Shown: piece by piece, positions 9,043 to 19,384 of the stretch
Layout of the letters: each line of letters begins with the position of its first letter
Numbering within the stretch: position 1 is the first letter of the stretch
From: Gibbsiella quercinecans
GTDB lineage: Bacteria; Pseudomonadota; Gammaproteobacteria; Enterobacterales; Enterobacteriaceae
Length of the DNA: 64,000 nucleotides
NCBI RefSeq assembly: GCF_002291425.1
Contig: NZ_CP014136.1
Span: 744,001-808,000 of the forward strand
Direction of reading: 5' to 3'
Notes under the pieces: generated by a model
Seen by the model: the letters and a program-made list of their open reading frames with translations, nothing else
Told to the model about the DNA's origin: nothing
Databases searched by the model: none
Made by a program: the position numbers and the translations under genes

Positions 9043-10206
9043 ATGTCTACCCTACGCCTGCCGGATCGCCACGGAAATCTTGCCGACTATCAACTGCTGG
9101 GCGCCGCCCCGGCGTGGCCGGAAACGCCGCCGGCATTCAACCGCATCGCCTATGCCGCCGCACACGTGGTGATTGCGCCCGAAGCCCAAACGGCCAACTG
9201 GCTTGAAAAACCCGCCATCGACTGGGATGCCACCCTCGCTTACCGCCACCATCTGTGGCAATTGGGTTTTAAAGTGGCCGAAGCGATGGATACCGCCCAG
9301 CGCGGCATGGGGATCAGTTGGCCGATCGCCAGGGAGTTGATCATCCGTTCGCTGGCGGCGGCCAAAGCGACGCCGGGCGCCGATCTTGCCGCCGGCGTGG
9401 GTACCGATCAGCTAGACGCCAATGCGGCCACGTCGCTCGATCAGGTCATCGCCGCCTATGAAGAACAGATGGAATTGGTGGAACAGCATGGCGGGCGGAT
9501 AGTGCTGATGGCCAGCCGGGCGTTGGCCAAGGTAGCAACCGGCAGTGAAGATTATCTGCGGGTGTATAACCGCCTGTTGCAGCAGAGCCAGGGCAAAGTG
9601 ATCCTGCACTGGCTGGGGGACATGTTTGATCCTGCGCTCACCGGTTACTGGGGCAGCACCGACATTGACCGCGCCGCCGATACGGTGCTGGCGATCATTA
9701 ACGCCAATCCCGGCAAAGTGGAAGGCATCAAGATGTCGTTGCTTAGCAAAGAGCGCGAAATCGCCTTTCGCCAGCGCCTGCCCGAGCAGGTCAAAATGTA
9801 TACCGGCGACGACTACAACTATCCGGATTTGATCGAAGGCGAACAGGGGCACTACTCCCATGCCCTGCTGGGGATTTTTGACGCCATCGCCCCTGCCGCC
9901 AGCCAGGCGCTAAATGCGCTGGCGCAAGGGGATCGTGCGCAATATCATCGTATCCTTGCGCCCACCGTACCGCTGGCGCGCGAGATCTTTAAAGCCCCCA
10001 CCCAATATTACAAGGCGGGCGTGGTTTTTCTCGCCTGGTTGAATGGCCACCAGCGCCACTTTGCGATGGCGGGCGGCATGCAGGCCGCGCGTGAAATCAG
10101 CCACTATGCAGAAATCTTCCGCCTGGCCGACCAGGCCGGGCTGTTGCACCAGCCGGAGTTAGCGCTGCAAAGAATGCAGGCGCTGCTTAAAATATACGGT
10201 TATTGA
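9043..10206 (+). CDS. DUF993 family protein (dihydrodipicolinate-synthase-like barrel)
   Basis: 387 residues, the usual length for DUF993. Recognisable stretches are PAFNRIAYAAAHVV, DWDATLAYRHHLWQLGFKVAEAMDTAQRGMG, IVLMASRALAKVA, VILHWLGDMFDPALTGYWG, VEGIKMSLLSKE with its Lys at the Schiff-base strand, and MYTGDDYNYPDLIEG. The family is predicted to be an aldolase/lyase-type barrel; no reaction is established to my knowledge. It often neighbours sugar isomerase-like genes, as here. Start ATG 9043 follows AAGGAACAAAAAT. Single-gene unit closed by the terminator at 10215-10250 and controlled by the operator-like site just ahead of it. Confidence 0.85.
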   Translation: MSTLRLPDRHGNLADYQLLGAAPAWPETPPAFNRIAYAAAHVVIAPEAQTANWLEKPAIDWDATLAYRHHLWQLGFKVAEAMDTAQRGMGISWPIARELIIRSLAAAKATPGADLAAGVGTDQLDANAATSLDQVIAAYEEQMELVEQHGGRIVLMASRALAKVATGSEDYLRVYNRLLQQSQGKVILHWLGDMFDPALTGYWGSTDIDRAADTVLAIINANPGKVEGIKMSLLSKEREIAFRQRLPEQVKMYTGDDYNYPDLIEGEQGHYSHALLGIFDAIAPAASQALNALAQGDRAQYHRILAPTVPLAREIFKAPTQYYKAGVVFLAWLNGHQRHFAMAGGMQAAREISHYAEIFRLADQAGLLHQPELALQRMQALLKIYGY

Positions 10207-10214
10207 AAAGCGTA

Positions 10215-10250
10215 AAAAAGCGCTGCCGGTGATCATCGGCAGCGTTTTTT
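10215..10250. terminator. Bidirectional intrinsic terminator
   Basis: An eight-base perfect stem CGCTGCCG / CGGCAGCG with an eight-base loop, an A-run on the left and eight T on the right. It lies between the convergent DUF993 gene and the GPH transporter gene and can serve both. Confidence 0.9.
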
Positions 10251-10270
10251 TTATCATCCTATTGCGGGCA

Positions 10271-11782
10271 TTAATCGGGGCAGCGGTTGTAATAGGCCAC
10301 CGTGTTATTGCCCCACAGTTGTTCGTACGGCAGCCCGGTGATTTGCTCCAGGATCTGCTGATCTTCCACCGACAGGCTGCCGGCCACCGGCCCGCCCGCC
10401 GCCTGCATCTGCGTACAGCTGGCACGCAAAACCGCATGGTTTTTCACGTTCAGGATAAACCCGCGTGAAACCACATAGCCGCCTAACAGCAGCAACAGCG
10501 TGCCGCCGCACAGCACCAGCAGGATCACCTGGTGCACGCTTTCAGGCTGCTGGTTTTGCCCCGGCATAAACCCGGCGGCCTGCAACAACAACCCCACCAC
10601 CATGATTGCCCCGGCCTGGGAGGCTTTACGCGTCATGGTCATCACGCCGGCAAAAATCCCTTCCCGGCGTTGCCCGGTAATCGCCTCATCAACGTCCGCC
10701 ATGTAGGTATAGGTATTCCACGGAATATAGTTGATGCCCCCGCGCCCCACGCCGGCCAAAGCCGACACCAGCATCAGCAACAGCAGGCTGTTGTGATCCC
10801 CCAGCCACAGCAGGCCATAGGCGGCGCAGGCCATGCCGAACAGCACCACGGAAAGCCGATATGCCGGCGCCGGCCCCCAGGAAATACACAGCGGGATCAT
10901 CGCGAGCACGGCGACAAACTGTAATACGGACATGATGCCGAGCAACTCAGACGACACCGTCGCCGTTTGGTAAATCACAAAAATCACGTAATAGGCGAAC
11001 ACCGCATTGAAAAGATCCTGTGCGATAAACCCGCCCAGATACATCCCCAAATGCTTGCGGAACATTTTCACCTTCAGGGTAGAGAACACTTCGGCGACAA
11101 ATTTCCTGGCGGTATGGTTAAAAGCGGATTTTTCGCCGTCTTCAACCACCGCTTCGGCTGGCCGCGGCCTTTCCCAGGTGTAGCAATACACCAGGCACAG
11201 CACGACGGCGCAGATAACGGCCACCACGATGCCGGAATAAAAAAACACGCTGGCGTTATCCTTGCCGTACCAGGTAAAGAACAGCCCGGGCAAATACGCC
11301 GCCACAATATAGGACACCTGGGCGAAGGCAATCCGCGCGCCGGAAAACTTGGTCTTTTGTTTGAAATCATTGGTCATTTCAGGCACCAGCGTCTCATAAG
11401 GCACCAGCACCATGCTGTAGACGATTTCAAACACCAGGTACGTGATCAGGTAATAGAAATAATTCATATCACTGACCCAGATAAAGCAGTACGAGAACAC
11501 CGCGGGTATCCCCAGCAAGATAAAGAATTTGCGCCGCCCAAAGCGCTTGCCCAGCGCGGTTTTGCCAAAGTTATCGGTAAAAAAGCCCATCAGCGGGCTG
11601 GCGACGGCGTCAAAAACGCGCGCAATGGCGAAAATGGACGCCGCTTCGATCGCGGTGAGGTTACAGAAGTTGGTGTAAAAGAACAGTAGCCAGGCGCCGG
11701 TCAGCGCCGTGGTGCCCATGCCGAAAAAATCCCCCGAGCCATAAGCCAGGTAGTGTTTGAGTCTGACCTGCGGTATCGCCAT
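10271..11782 (-). CDS. GPH-family sugar/cation symporter (MelB-like MFS transporter)
   Basis: 503 residues with about twelve membrane spans, of the glycoside-pentoside-hexuronide:cation symporter group. The start KHYLAYGSGDFFGMGTTALTG, the cation-site Asp segment ARVFDAVASPLMGFFTDNFG, and the loop KRFGRRKFFILLGIPAVFSY are family marks. The length is slightly above average owing to a C-terminal cytosolic tail (QILEQITGLPYEQLWGNN). It would bring in the substrate of this island, which favours a sugar, glycoside or uronate over choline. ATG 11782 with GGGGAT upstream. A TAACC-N4-GGTTA palindrome 67 bases upstream resembles the island operators. Confidence 0.9.
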   Translation of the reverse strand: MAIPQVRLKHYLAYGSGDFFGMGTTALTGAWLLFFYTNFCNLTAIEAASIFAIARVFDAVASPLMGFFTDNFGKTALGKRFGRRKFFILLGIPAVFSYCFIWVSDMNYFYYLITYLVFEIVYSMVLVPYETLVPEMTNDFKQKTKFSGARIAFAQVSYIVAAYLPGLFFTWYGKDNASVFFYSGIVVAVICAVVLCLVYCYTWERPRPAEAVVEDGEKSAFNHTARKFVAEVFSTLKVKMFRKHLGMYLGGFIAQDLFNAVFAYYVIFVIYQTATVSSELLGIMSVLQFVAVLAMIPLCISWGPAPAYRLSVVLFGMACAAYGLLWLGDHNSLLLLMLVSALAGVGRGGINYIPWNTYTYMADVDEAITGQRREGIFAGVMTMTRKASQAGAIMVVGLLLQAAGFMPGQNQQPESVHQVILLVLCGGTLLLLLGGYVVSRGFILNVKNHAVLRASCTQMQAAGGPVAGSLSVEDQQILEQITGLPYEQLWGNNTVAYYNRCPD

Positions 11783-11848
11783 AAAACCATCCCCGTGAGT
11801 GTTATGTTTTTGTTAAAAAAACATACAACACCCACCAAGTTAAGTATC

Positions 11849-11862
11849 TAACCTGTTGGTTA
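11849..11862. promoter_or_regulatory. Operator-like palindrome TAACC-TGTT-GGTTA
   Basis: A perfect 5+5 dyad upstream of the GPH transporter. It keeps the outer TAAC and GTTA and the 14-base length of the sites at 2970 and 8827 but differs in the inner bases, so membership of the same regulon is plausible rather than shown. Confidence 0.35.
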
Positions 11863-11926
11863 CTTTATGATCGAGATCGCAATAATAATTAGTTGGTATA
11901 GCTTATGTTTTTGATTGTTATCAGCC

Positions 11927-13333
11927 TTATTTTTTTGCAGGAATGCACCACTTCGCCAACGATTGCAGGGCGCTGTCGACCTCGTCATTCCAACCAAAGC
12001 CGGCGTTTAACCGCAGGCAGTGATCGAAACGGCGATCGGTAGCAAACAGGTGGCCGGGGGCAATGCCGATGCCCTGTTCACGCGCAATGTGCGACAGTTC
12101 ATGTGCCGGCAGGCAGCCCGGCGGCAGCTCTACCCACAGCACATAACCGCCCTGCGGCGTTGAAACGCGCGTGCCGGGCGGGAAATGCCGCATCACCCCG
12201 GCGCGCAGGGCGGCAACCTGCCGCGCCAGCTCCCGCCGCAGCTTGCGCAGGTGTGCGTCGTAGCCGCCGTTTTTCAGCAGTTCCGCCACTGCGGCCTGCG
12301 GCAACAGGCTGGTGCCGAGCGTTGAAGTGTACTTCAGCGCAGCGATTTTTCTGCTCCACTTGCCGCCGCTCAACCAGCCCACGCGCAGGCCGGGCGCGAT
12401 GGTTTTGGAAAAACCGCTGCACAAAATCACATTTTCGCTGAACGCGCGCAGCGGGAAAGGCCGCGCGGCGCTAAAGGCGGTATCGCCAAAGGTATCGTCT
12501 TCGATGATGGTGACGCCGTGCTGCTCCGCCGACTGGGCCAAAAAGGCTTTAGTTTCATCCCCCATGGTGGTGCCCACCGGGTTGTTCACATTAGCCAGCG
12601 CCACCCAGGCGGTGACCACCCGTTGCTGGAACAGCGCGGCCAATTGCCCGGCGTCGGTAACGCCATCTTCGCCGCGCCCCACTTCCACCACCCGCAGCCC
12701 CAAATGGCGCAGCATCTGCAACAGCACAAAATAACAGGGTGAATCCACCGCCACACTGTCGCCCGGCTGGGTTACCGCGCGCAGCGCCAACGCCAGCGCT
12801 TCAATGCAACCATTGGTCACCATGATCTCGCCGGCTTCCAGGCTGCACCCATAGTCCAGCGCCCGGCGGGCAATTTCGGTTTGCAAAGGCGGGTAGCCCG
12901 CCCCCTTGATGGCATTGCCCAACAGTTGCGGCTTGCGGTAGCTAAGCTGGCGCATCAGCAGGCTGATTTTGCGGATCGGGTATAGGCTGCCGGCGCCGTT
13001 CGCCAAATCCAGCCGCACGCGGCAATCGCTGCCCAACATGGCCAGATGCAGCTCCGTTTGCGCATCCAGCGGCGCAATCTCCACCGGCCGCAGCGGCGCA
13101 GTTGGCGCCTGTTCAGGCAATACCGCATAAAAACCGGACTTCGGCCTGGCCTGGGCGTAGTGCTCATCCTCCAGCGTGCGCAAGGCTTTGAGCGTGGTGG
13201 TCATGCTGGCGCCGTACTGTGTAGCCAGCTTTCTGACCGAAGGGAGTTTGCGCCCGGCCGGCAGCACGCCGTTGATGATTGCCCGTTTTAGCTGCTCCGC
13301 GATCTCACGGTAGCGGCATATCTGTTCTGCCAT
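11927..13333 (-). CDS. MocR-type regulator: GntR winged helix fused to PLP aminotransferase fold (YdcR-like)
   Basis: Start ATG 13333 (MAEQICRYREIAEQLKRAI) gives 468 residues, the length of E. coli YdcR; the frame also extends upstream to 13408 but without a better ribosome site. Residues 1-75 are the GntR winged helix (GRKLPSVRKLATQYGASMTTTLKALRTLE). The rest is an aspartate-aminotransferase fold with NVNNPVG, the EDDTFGD strand and the PLP Lys in CSGFSKTIAPGLRVGW. MocR proteins sense PLP, amino acids or related metabolites. It is divergent from glyA at 13535 with a 200-base gap, so that PLP enzyme is its likely target. Confidence 0.9.
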   Translation of the reverse strand: MAEQICRYREIAEQLKRAIINGVLPAGRKLPSVRKLATQYGASMTTTLKALRTLEDEHYAQARPKSGFYAVLPEQAPTAPLRPVEIAPLDAQTELHLAMLGSDCRVRLDLANGAGSLYPIRKISLLMRQLSYRKPQLLGNAIKGAGYPPLQTEIARRALDYGCSLEAGEIMVTNGCIEALALALRAVTQPGDSVAVDSPCYFVLLQMLRHLGLRVVEVGRGEDGVTDAGQLAALFQQRVVTAWVALANVNNPVGTTMGDETKAFLAQSAEQHGVTIIEDDTFGDTAFSAARPFPLRAFSENVILCSGFSKTIAPGLRVGWLSGGKWSRKIAALKYTSTLGTSLLPQAAVAELLKNGGYDAHLRKLRRELARQVAALRAGVMRHFPPGTRVSTPQGGYVLWVELPPGCLPAHELSHIAREQGIGIAPGHLFATDRRFDHCLRLNAGFGWNDEVDSALQSLAKWCIPAKK

Positions 13334-13534
13334 CTGTTCTGCCTTATATCGCACCGAACTGTGCATATCGCCCGGCCGGTTTTGACGGTACATTTCCCTG
13401 CAAGCCACAGGGTTAAAGATAAATAAAGATGAAGATCAATAGATTAATAAACACCCTGCCGGCCACAAAGGAGCAAGGCACGGTGAAAACCAGGCTGATG
13501 AGTATGAATCAATAACAACAAAACGGGAATAAAT

Positions 13535-14776
<1,242 letters not shown>

Positions 14777-14807
14777 CCTACTCGCGCCAGGGGTAAAGGG
14801 CGCGGGG

Positions 14808-15680
14808 CTACTCTTCCGCCGGCAGCGCCCAGAGTTGACGATCCTGCGTGGTGCTCAGCGTCACCATCGCGGGTTTGTAAATCGCAAAGCTTTCCGCCAG
14901 CGGGCAACTGATGTATTTGCCCTGCGGGCTGGGCACAAACTCGGAGCGGGGAATAAATGCGGCGCCGGCAAACCCCTGCTCCATCATTTCAAGAATCAGC
15001 TTGGGTTCGGAAACCTTAATGCTGATATTCACCTGTTCAATCTTCTCATACAGTTTGTTGCGCAGAATTTCATAGGTGCCTTCACCGCCGATCCGGTGCA
15101 GCAGAATTAACGGCACGCCGCTCAGATCGGTAAAATGCAGCGCCTTGCCGGCAAACATGGCGGCGTAATGCGCAGAAATGACGGCGATCGTGTCGACGGC
15201 TTCCAGCTCGCGCACGAACCACGGCTGTTTGTCCGCCGGGGATTGCATCAGGGCGATATCAATCGCCTGGCCGATCAGCATCTCTTCCAGGTGGCTGGAG
15301 TCAGACACCACCACATTGATATCCCAGTCCGGCCGGTTGTGGTAATAATCCAGCAACATCTGGTTGAAATAGCGCAGATAAAGGTAGGAAATGCCGATGT
15401 TCACCACATGTTTTTTGCGGGTGGCGATCATAATGGTCTGCCGCTTCAGGCTATTAACCCTGCTCAGGATGGTGCATGCCTGGCGGTAAAGAAAGGTGCC
15501 GGCTTCGGTCAGCTGCATTTTTCGCGGCGAGCGGATAAACAGCGGCGAACCAATCTCTTCTTCCAACTCCTGCAGGCGTTTGCTTAACGGCGGTTGGGCG
15601 ATGTTCAATAGTCTCGCGGCTTTACTGATCGAGCCCTGTTCCGCTATTGAGCAAAAATACTGCAATCTTTTAAGATCCAT
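14808..15680 (-). CDS. LysR-family transcriptional regulator
   Basis: 290 residues. The N-terminal helix-turn-helix is LQYFCSIAEQGSISKAARLL with NIAQPPLSKRLQELE, followed by a periplasmic-binding-like effector domain. ATG 15680 (MDLKRLQYF) has CGGAGG seven bases upstream; the frame extends to 15824 with Cys-rich, non-coding-like sequence and is trimmed. It lies downstream of, and on the same strand as, the DUF554 and UbiX/UbiD genes, so it may be read from the same transcript and regulate them, perhaps in response to the aromatic or pyrrole acid they process. Confidence 0.9.
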   Translation of the reverse strand: MDLKRLQYFCSIAEQGSISKAARLLNIAQPPLSKRLQELEEEIGSPLFIRSPRKMQLTEAGTFLYRQACTILSRVNSLKRQTIMIATRKKHVVNIGISYLYLRYFNQMLLDYYHNRPDWDINVVVSDSSHLEEMLIGQAIDIALMQSPADKQPWFVRELEAVDTIAVISAHYAAMFAGKALHFTDLSGVPLILLHRIGGEGTYEILRNKLYEKIEQVNISIKVSEPKLILEMMEQGFAGAAFIPRSEFVPSPQGKYISCPLAESFAIYKPAMVTLSTTQDRQLWALPAEE

Positions 15681-15753
15681 GGTTCCTCCGGCCTGCTTCC
15701 ACACGCCGCAATTGTAACATGGCCCGCCAAGAGCCAACCGCCGGTTAAACAGA

Positions 15754-16470
15754 TTAGTGGATATACAGCGCCCACAGATAAGACACCGGCAACACCAGCA
15801 CCAGCGCCGGCAGCATATTGGCAACCGGGAAGGATTTTATCCCCGCAATACGGAAACCAGCGGCCAGCATCACAAACCCACCGGCAGCGGTAAAGTCATT
15901 CATCATCGCCGGGGTGGTATGCGGCATAATCAGCACCGCGGAGAACGCCAGCAACAGTTGAATAATCAACTGCGGGACGGCAATCACCGCGACGGCATAG
16001 CCCAGCACCGTCGCGAAAATCGCCGCGGTAAAGATATCCATGATCGATTTCACGAACAGGATGTTGGGATCGTGCGTCATACCTTCGGTCATTGCGCCGA
16101 TGATACCGGTGCCGCTGGCGCAAAACAGCACCAGGATCGCCACATATTTCTCGGTAAACGCCTTCGGATCCAGCCCGGTATCATCGGTCTGGAAGCGGCT
16201 CACCAGGCCTTTCGCCAGGTTGCCCAGCCGGCCGATCTTCTCTTCCAGAAATACCCATTCCCCCAGCGCCGCGCCGATAATCAGCGCCAACACCACCGCC
16301 GGCAGGCTATGGATTTTGCCAATCAATACAATGCCCAGCCCCATAGAGGAAAGGCCGAAGGTCATCGGCAGAGCAGTACGCAAGCGCTCCGGAACTTTAT
16401 TCCCCAGGTATGCGCCAATCAGGCCGCCGATCAGCACGGCGCTCCCGTTGACAAAAGGGCCCACTACCAT
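15754..16470 (-). CDS. DUF554 integral membrane protein (YqgA/YdfK type)
   Basis: 238 residues with about seven membrane spans, starting MVVGPFVNGSAVLIGGLIGAYLG, a hallmark of DUF554. Other conserved parts are GLSSMGLGIVLIGK, ALGEWVFLEEKIG and CASGTGIIGAMTEG. Function is not established; a transport role is commonly suspected. It lies between the UbiX-like gene (20 bases upstream) and the LysR gene, so an uptake or export role for the decarboxylase substrate or product is a reasonable guess. Clear AAGGAG site before ATG 16470. Confidence 0.85.
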   Translation of the reverse strand: MVVGPFVNGSAVLIGGLIGAYLGNKVPERLRTALPMTFGLSSMGLGIVLIGKIHSLPAVVLALIIGAALGEWVFLEEKIGRLGNLAKGLVSRFQTDDTGLDPKAFTEKYVAILVLFCASGTGIIGAMTEGMTHDPNILFVKSIMDIFTAAIFATVLGYAVAVIAVPQLIIQLLLAFSAVLIMPHTTPAMMNDFTAAGGFVMLAAGFRIAGIKSFPVANMLPALVLVLPVSYLWALYIH

Positions 16471-16490
16471 GGTTTACTCCTTAATGATTG

Positions 16491-17069
16491 TTATTGTTCG
16501 TTGTGTTTCTCACCCCAGCGGTTAAGGCCCCCGACATCCAGCTCAAACAGATCGAGCGCGCGGGCCACGCTGTGGCGGACAATGTCATCAACCGACTGTG
16601 GTTGTTGGTAAAAGGCGGGAACGGGCGGATAGATAATCCCGCCCATTTCGGTCACCAGATGCATGTTTTTGATATGCGTGAGGTTAAGCGGCGTTTCCCG
16701 CACCATCAGTACCAGGCGGCGGCGTTCTTTGAGGATCACGTCGGCCGCCCGGGTGAGCAGGTTGCTGGTCAACCCATGGGCAATGGACGCCAGCGTATTC
16801 ATTGAGCAGGGGGCGATGATCATGCCAAGGGTCTTGAACGAACCGCTTGAAATCGACGCGCCCAGGTTGGCAACGTTGTGCACCTCATCGGCCAGTACGG
16901 TGATATCCTGGCGCTGCCATTGGGTTTCCATCGCACGCGTCACTTCCGCGCCTTTGGTCACCACCAGGTGCACTTCAATGTCCTGACCGCGCAGCAGCTC
17001 CAGCGCCTTCATACCGTATTGGAAACCGGATGCGCCGCTGATGCCCACGATAATGCGCCTTCTGCTCAC
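16491..17069 (-). CDS. UbiX-family flavin prenyltransferase
   Basis: 192 residues. Makes prenylated FMN from FMN and dimethylallyl phosphate, the cofactor of UbiD-type decarboxylases. The P-loop-like start is [18 protein letters not shown], followed by [24 protein letters not shown] and [20 protein letters not shown], all typical. Start is GTG 17069 with GAGG just upstream. It follows the UbiD-like gene by 11 bases and is almost certainly co-transcribed with it, like the kpdBC, shdBD and lpdBC pairs. As this is an accessory copy, the housekeeping ubiX should be elsewhere. Confidence 0.92.
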   Translation of the reverse strand: MSRRRIIVGISGASGFQYGMKALELLRGQDIEVHLVVTKGAEVTRAMETQWQRQDITVLADEVHNVANLGASISSGSFKTLGMIIAPCSMNTLASIAHGLTSNLLTRAADVILKERRRLVLMVRETPLNLTHIKNMHLVTEMGGIIYPPVPAFYQQPQSVDDIVRHSVARALDLFELDVGGLNRWGEKHNEQ

Positions 17070-17080
17070 AACAACCTCAC

Positions 17081-18562
17081 TTATTCAAAATCGGGAAGAA
17101 AACGTTTCACATCGACTTTTTTGAACTTCGAACGCTCAAAGCCGGCTTTCAAGTGCCACGGCACGGTGCAGTCGAAGATGGTCTTGCAGGTAACCCCCTG
17201 CTGCGAAATGCTCGGGCTGTATTCCGGGATTTGCGAAGGATCGAGCGGATGGCAGCGCACGCCGGGAATAAAGACGGTATCGACATCGCCCTGATAGCGG
17301 GTCTGCATCGCCCACAGGATGTCGTCGGTATCAAAGATATCCACGTCGTCGTCCACCAGGATCACGTGCTTAAGCTCGGAAAACGCAGAGAAGGCAATCA
17401 ACGCCGCCTGGCGCTGGCGCCCTTCATCCACCGGCGAGGCTTTCTTGAACTGCAGCACCGCCAGCAGTTTGCCGCCGCCAGAGGTATGCGCATGGACGTT
17501 CAGCACACGGCCCGGCATGGCGCGTTCCAGCATGTCGAGGATGCTGGCCTCGGTTGGGATCCCGGCCATGCTGACGTGCTCGCCGCTGGGGCCAAGGGTG
17601 GTTTGCAGAATCGGGTTCTTACGGTGCGTGACCGCCTTCACCTTGATGACCGGCAGCGCCGCTTTGGCTTCACCGGTGTAGCCTGGGAATTCCGGCATGG
17701 CTTTACCGGTGTTGGTATTCTGATCCTCACGCACACGCACGTTCGGCAGCAGTTCGCCTTCGATCACGATTTCTGCGTGGGCCAGCGCGCGTTCGTTGAT
17801 GGTCAGGCACTGCGCCAGCTCAACCGGCTGGCCGCGCAGCGCGCCGGCGATGCTGAGTTCATTAAAGCCCAACGGCGTGGTCGGTGGCTCAAAACAAGCG
17901 GCGATTTCTATCGCCGGATCGACGCCGATACTGATGGAAATCGGCAACGGTTTACCGGCTTTCTCTGCTTTTTCGCGGAACGCGTCAATGTGGCGGCCTG
18001 GGGTCAGCCACATGGAAAGCTCATCGCGGCTTTGAATACACAAGCGGTGAATGGTGATGTCGGACTCGTGGGTGTCCGGATCCGAGGCGTAGCACATGCC
18101 CATCGTGAAATACGGGCCGGCGTCCTCTTCAGTATTGGTGGGCGCAGGCAGCAGCGTGCGCAAGTCAAAGGCCGGATCGTCGGCATAATGCACCACTTGC
18201 TGGCATTCCGGCGCCTGTTCGGCCAGCACCGGCGCCACTGCGTGGTGTACCGCATCTTTAAGCAGGAAGCCCAGTTTTTCCGGCGGGCAATCGAGCAAAT
18301 GGCCCACGCGTTCACGGGTAGACATCAGGCCGGTCACCACGCGCACGCCGGGGAACCCTTTGACGTTGTTAAACATCATGGCCGGGCCTTTACGCGTTGG
18401 ACGTTCGCAGGTGCCGCCAGCACCGACGTAACGATAAACACCGGAGAGCTCCGCATGGGGATCCACTTCGGTATCGGTGCTGACAAATTCGCCTTTAATA
18501 TTCTTCAGCAATTCAATGGCTGAACGTAAGTCATGAACAGCGGTAGCTTTTTTCTCTGACAT
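17081..18562 (-). CDS. UbiD-family (prenyl-FMN dependent) decarboxylase
   Basis: 493 residues, the size of gallate, 4-hydroxybenzoate and pyrrole-2-carboxylate decarboxylases. Seen: [25 protein letters not shown] with the conserved Arg analogue, [14 protein letters not shown] holding the acidic pair of the active site, and the C-terminal [20 protein letters not shown], which I associate with the gallate (LpdC) and pyrrole-carboxylate branch. It reversibly decarboxylates an aromatic or heteroaromatic acid; which one cannot be decided. First gene of the ubiD-ubiX-DUF554-lysR unit, with GGAGAG ahead of ATG 18562. The 200-base leader to the PadR gene is AT-rich. Confidence 0.92.
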   Translation of the reverse strand: MSEKKATAVHDLRSAIELLKNIKGEFVSTDTEVDPHAELSGVYRYVGAGGTCERPTRKGPAMMFNNVKGFPGVRVVTGLMSTRERVGHLLDCPPEKLGFLLKDAVHHAVAPVLAEQAPECQQVVHYADDPAFDLRTLLPAPTNTEEDAGPYFTMGMCYASDPDTHESDITIHRLCIQSRDELSMWLTPGRHIDAFREKAEKAGKPLPISISIGVDPAIEIAACFEPPTTPLGFNELSIAGALRGQPVELAQCLTINERALAHAEIVIEGELLPNVRVREDQNTNTGKAMPEFPGYTGEAKAALPVIKVKAVTHRKNPILQTTLGPSGEHVSMAGIPTEASILDMLERAMPGRVLNVHAHTSGGGKLLAVLQFKKASPVDEGRQRQAALIAFSAFSELKHVILVDDDVDIFDTDDILWAMQTRYQGDVDTVFIPGVRCHPLDPSQIPEYSPSISQQGVTCKTIFDCTVPWHLKAGFERSKFKKVDVKRFLPDFE

Positions 18563-18763
18563 ATTCTCTCCGATTAATATCGTAAGACGGACTAACTGCC
18601 AGGGAATATAGCGCCGGGAATATTGTAAATAAAAATACCGTTTATATTACTCAACGATATCTTTTTGGTATAGGTAATAAAATCAACACAATTTGCGATA
18701 AAAATTAAAGCAAATCACACATTGATTAGATGAAAAAAGAAGGGGATTAAAAAACGTGTAAAA

Positions 18764-19306
18764 TCAACTACGTTCTATTTTCTTTGCCGCTTCATCCATG
18801 GCATCAATAATGGCATGCAAGGACTGCTGGGAAATATTTTCCTGCGACAGGCGGGAATTTAGCGCTGTTTTCATATTGTGAATGGCGCGCTCAACTTCGG
18901 GAATAGAGCGATTGTTAACTAATATCGCCAATGATGTTAAACGCTCAAGAATAACCAGCAAATTATCACGCTGCTCCTGCAGCAATAATCGGCCTTTTTC
19001 TTCCAGCGAATAGGCTTTACGCGTTTCCTGATCGTCCATCACCTGGATATAACCCGCCTCTTCCAACTGGGTCAGGTTCGGGTAAATGATGCCGGGGCTG
19101 GGCGCGTACTCACCCTTAGACAGATCTTCGATCGATTTGATCAGCTCGTAGCCATGCGCCGCCCCCAGCGCCAGGAAGTGCAGGATCAGCAAACGAATAT
19201 CACTGGCATCCAGCATTTTTTCGCGGCGCTTTTTACGCACCTTGGCGCAGGCGGCGCGCTTGTCTGTGTCTGCTTGCCATGTGGGGGAAGATTGCTGAGG
19301 TTTCAT
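18764..19306 (-). CDS. PadR-family regulator, YqjI/NfeR-like
   Basis: 180 residues with a PadR winged helix at about 38-115 (HGYELIKSIEDLSKGEYAPSPGIIYPNLTQLEEAGYI) and a C-terminal helix pair (LSQENISQQSLHAIIDAMDEAAK) like E. coli YqjI. In E. coli YqjI represses the ferric reductase gene yqjH; here a ferric-reductase-like gene lies 78 bases upstream on the same strand. The His/Cys-rich N-terminal metal arm of E. coli YqjI is absent: the first 37 residues are basic with a single Cys. Metal sensing may therefore differ. Start ATG 19306 has a weak ribosome site; ATG 19216 is an alternative. Confidence 0.85.
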   Translation of the reverse strand: MKPQQSSPTWQADTDKRAACAKVRKKRREKMLDASDIRLLILHFLALGAAHGYELIKSIEDLSKGEYAPSPGIIYPNLTQLEEAGYIQVMDDQETRKAYSLEEKGRLLLQEQRDNLLVILERLTSLAILVNNRSIPEVERAIHNMKTALNSRLSQENISQQSLHAIIDAMDEAAKKIERS

Positions 19307-19384
19307 CGCCGGTCTGAGCTAAAAGATAAGGGGGTTGATAGTAGACCGCCGCCTGGCAAAATTCAACACAGGCGGCAGCGGGCG

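Noticed and set aside
17153-18523. Open frame of 456 codons opposite the UbiD-family gene
   Set aside because: Antisense shadow produced by high third-position GC; the protein is Arg/Gly/His rich without a fold.
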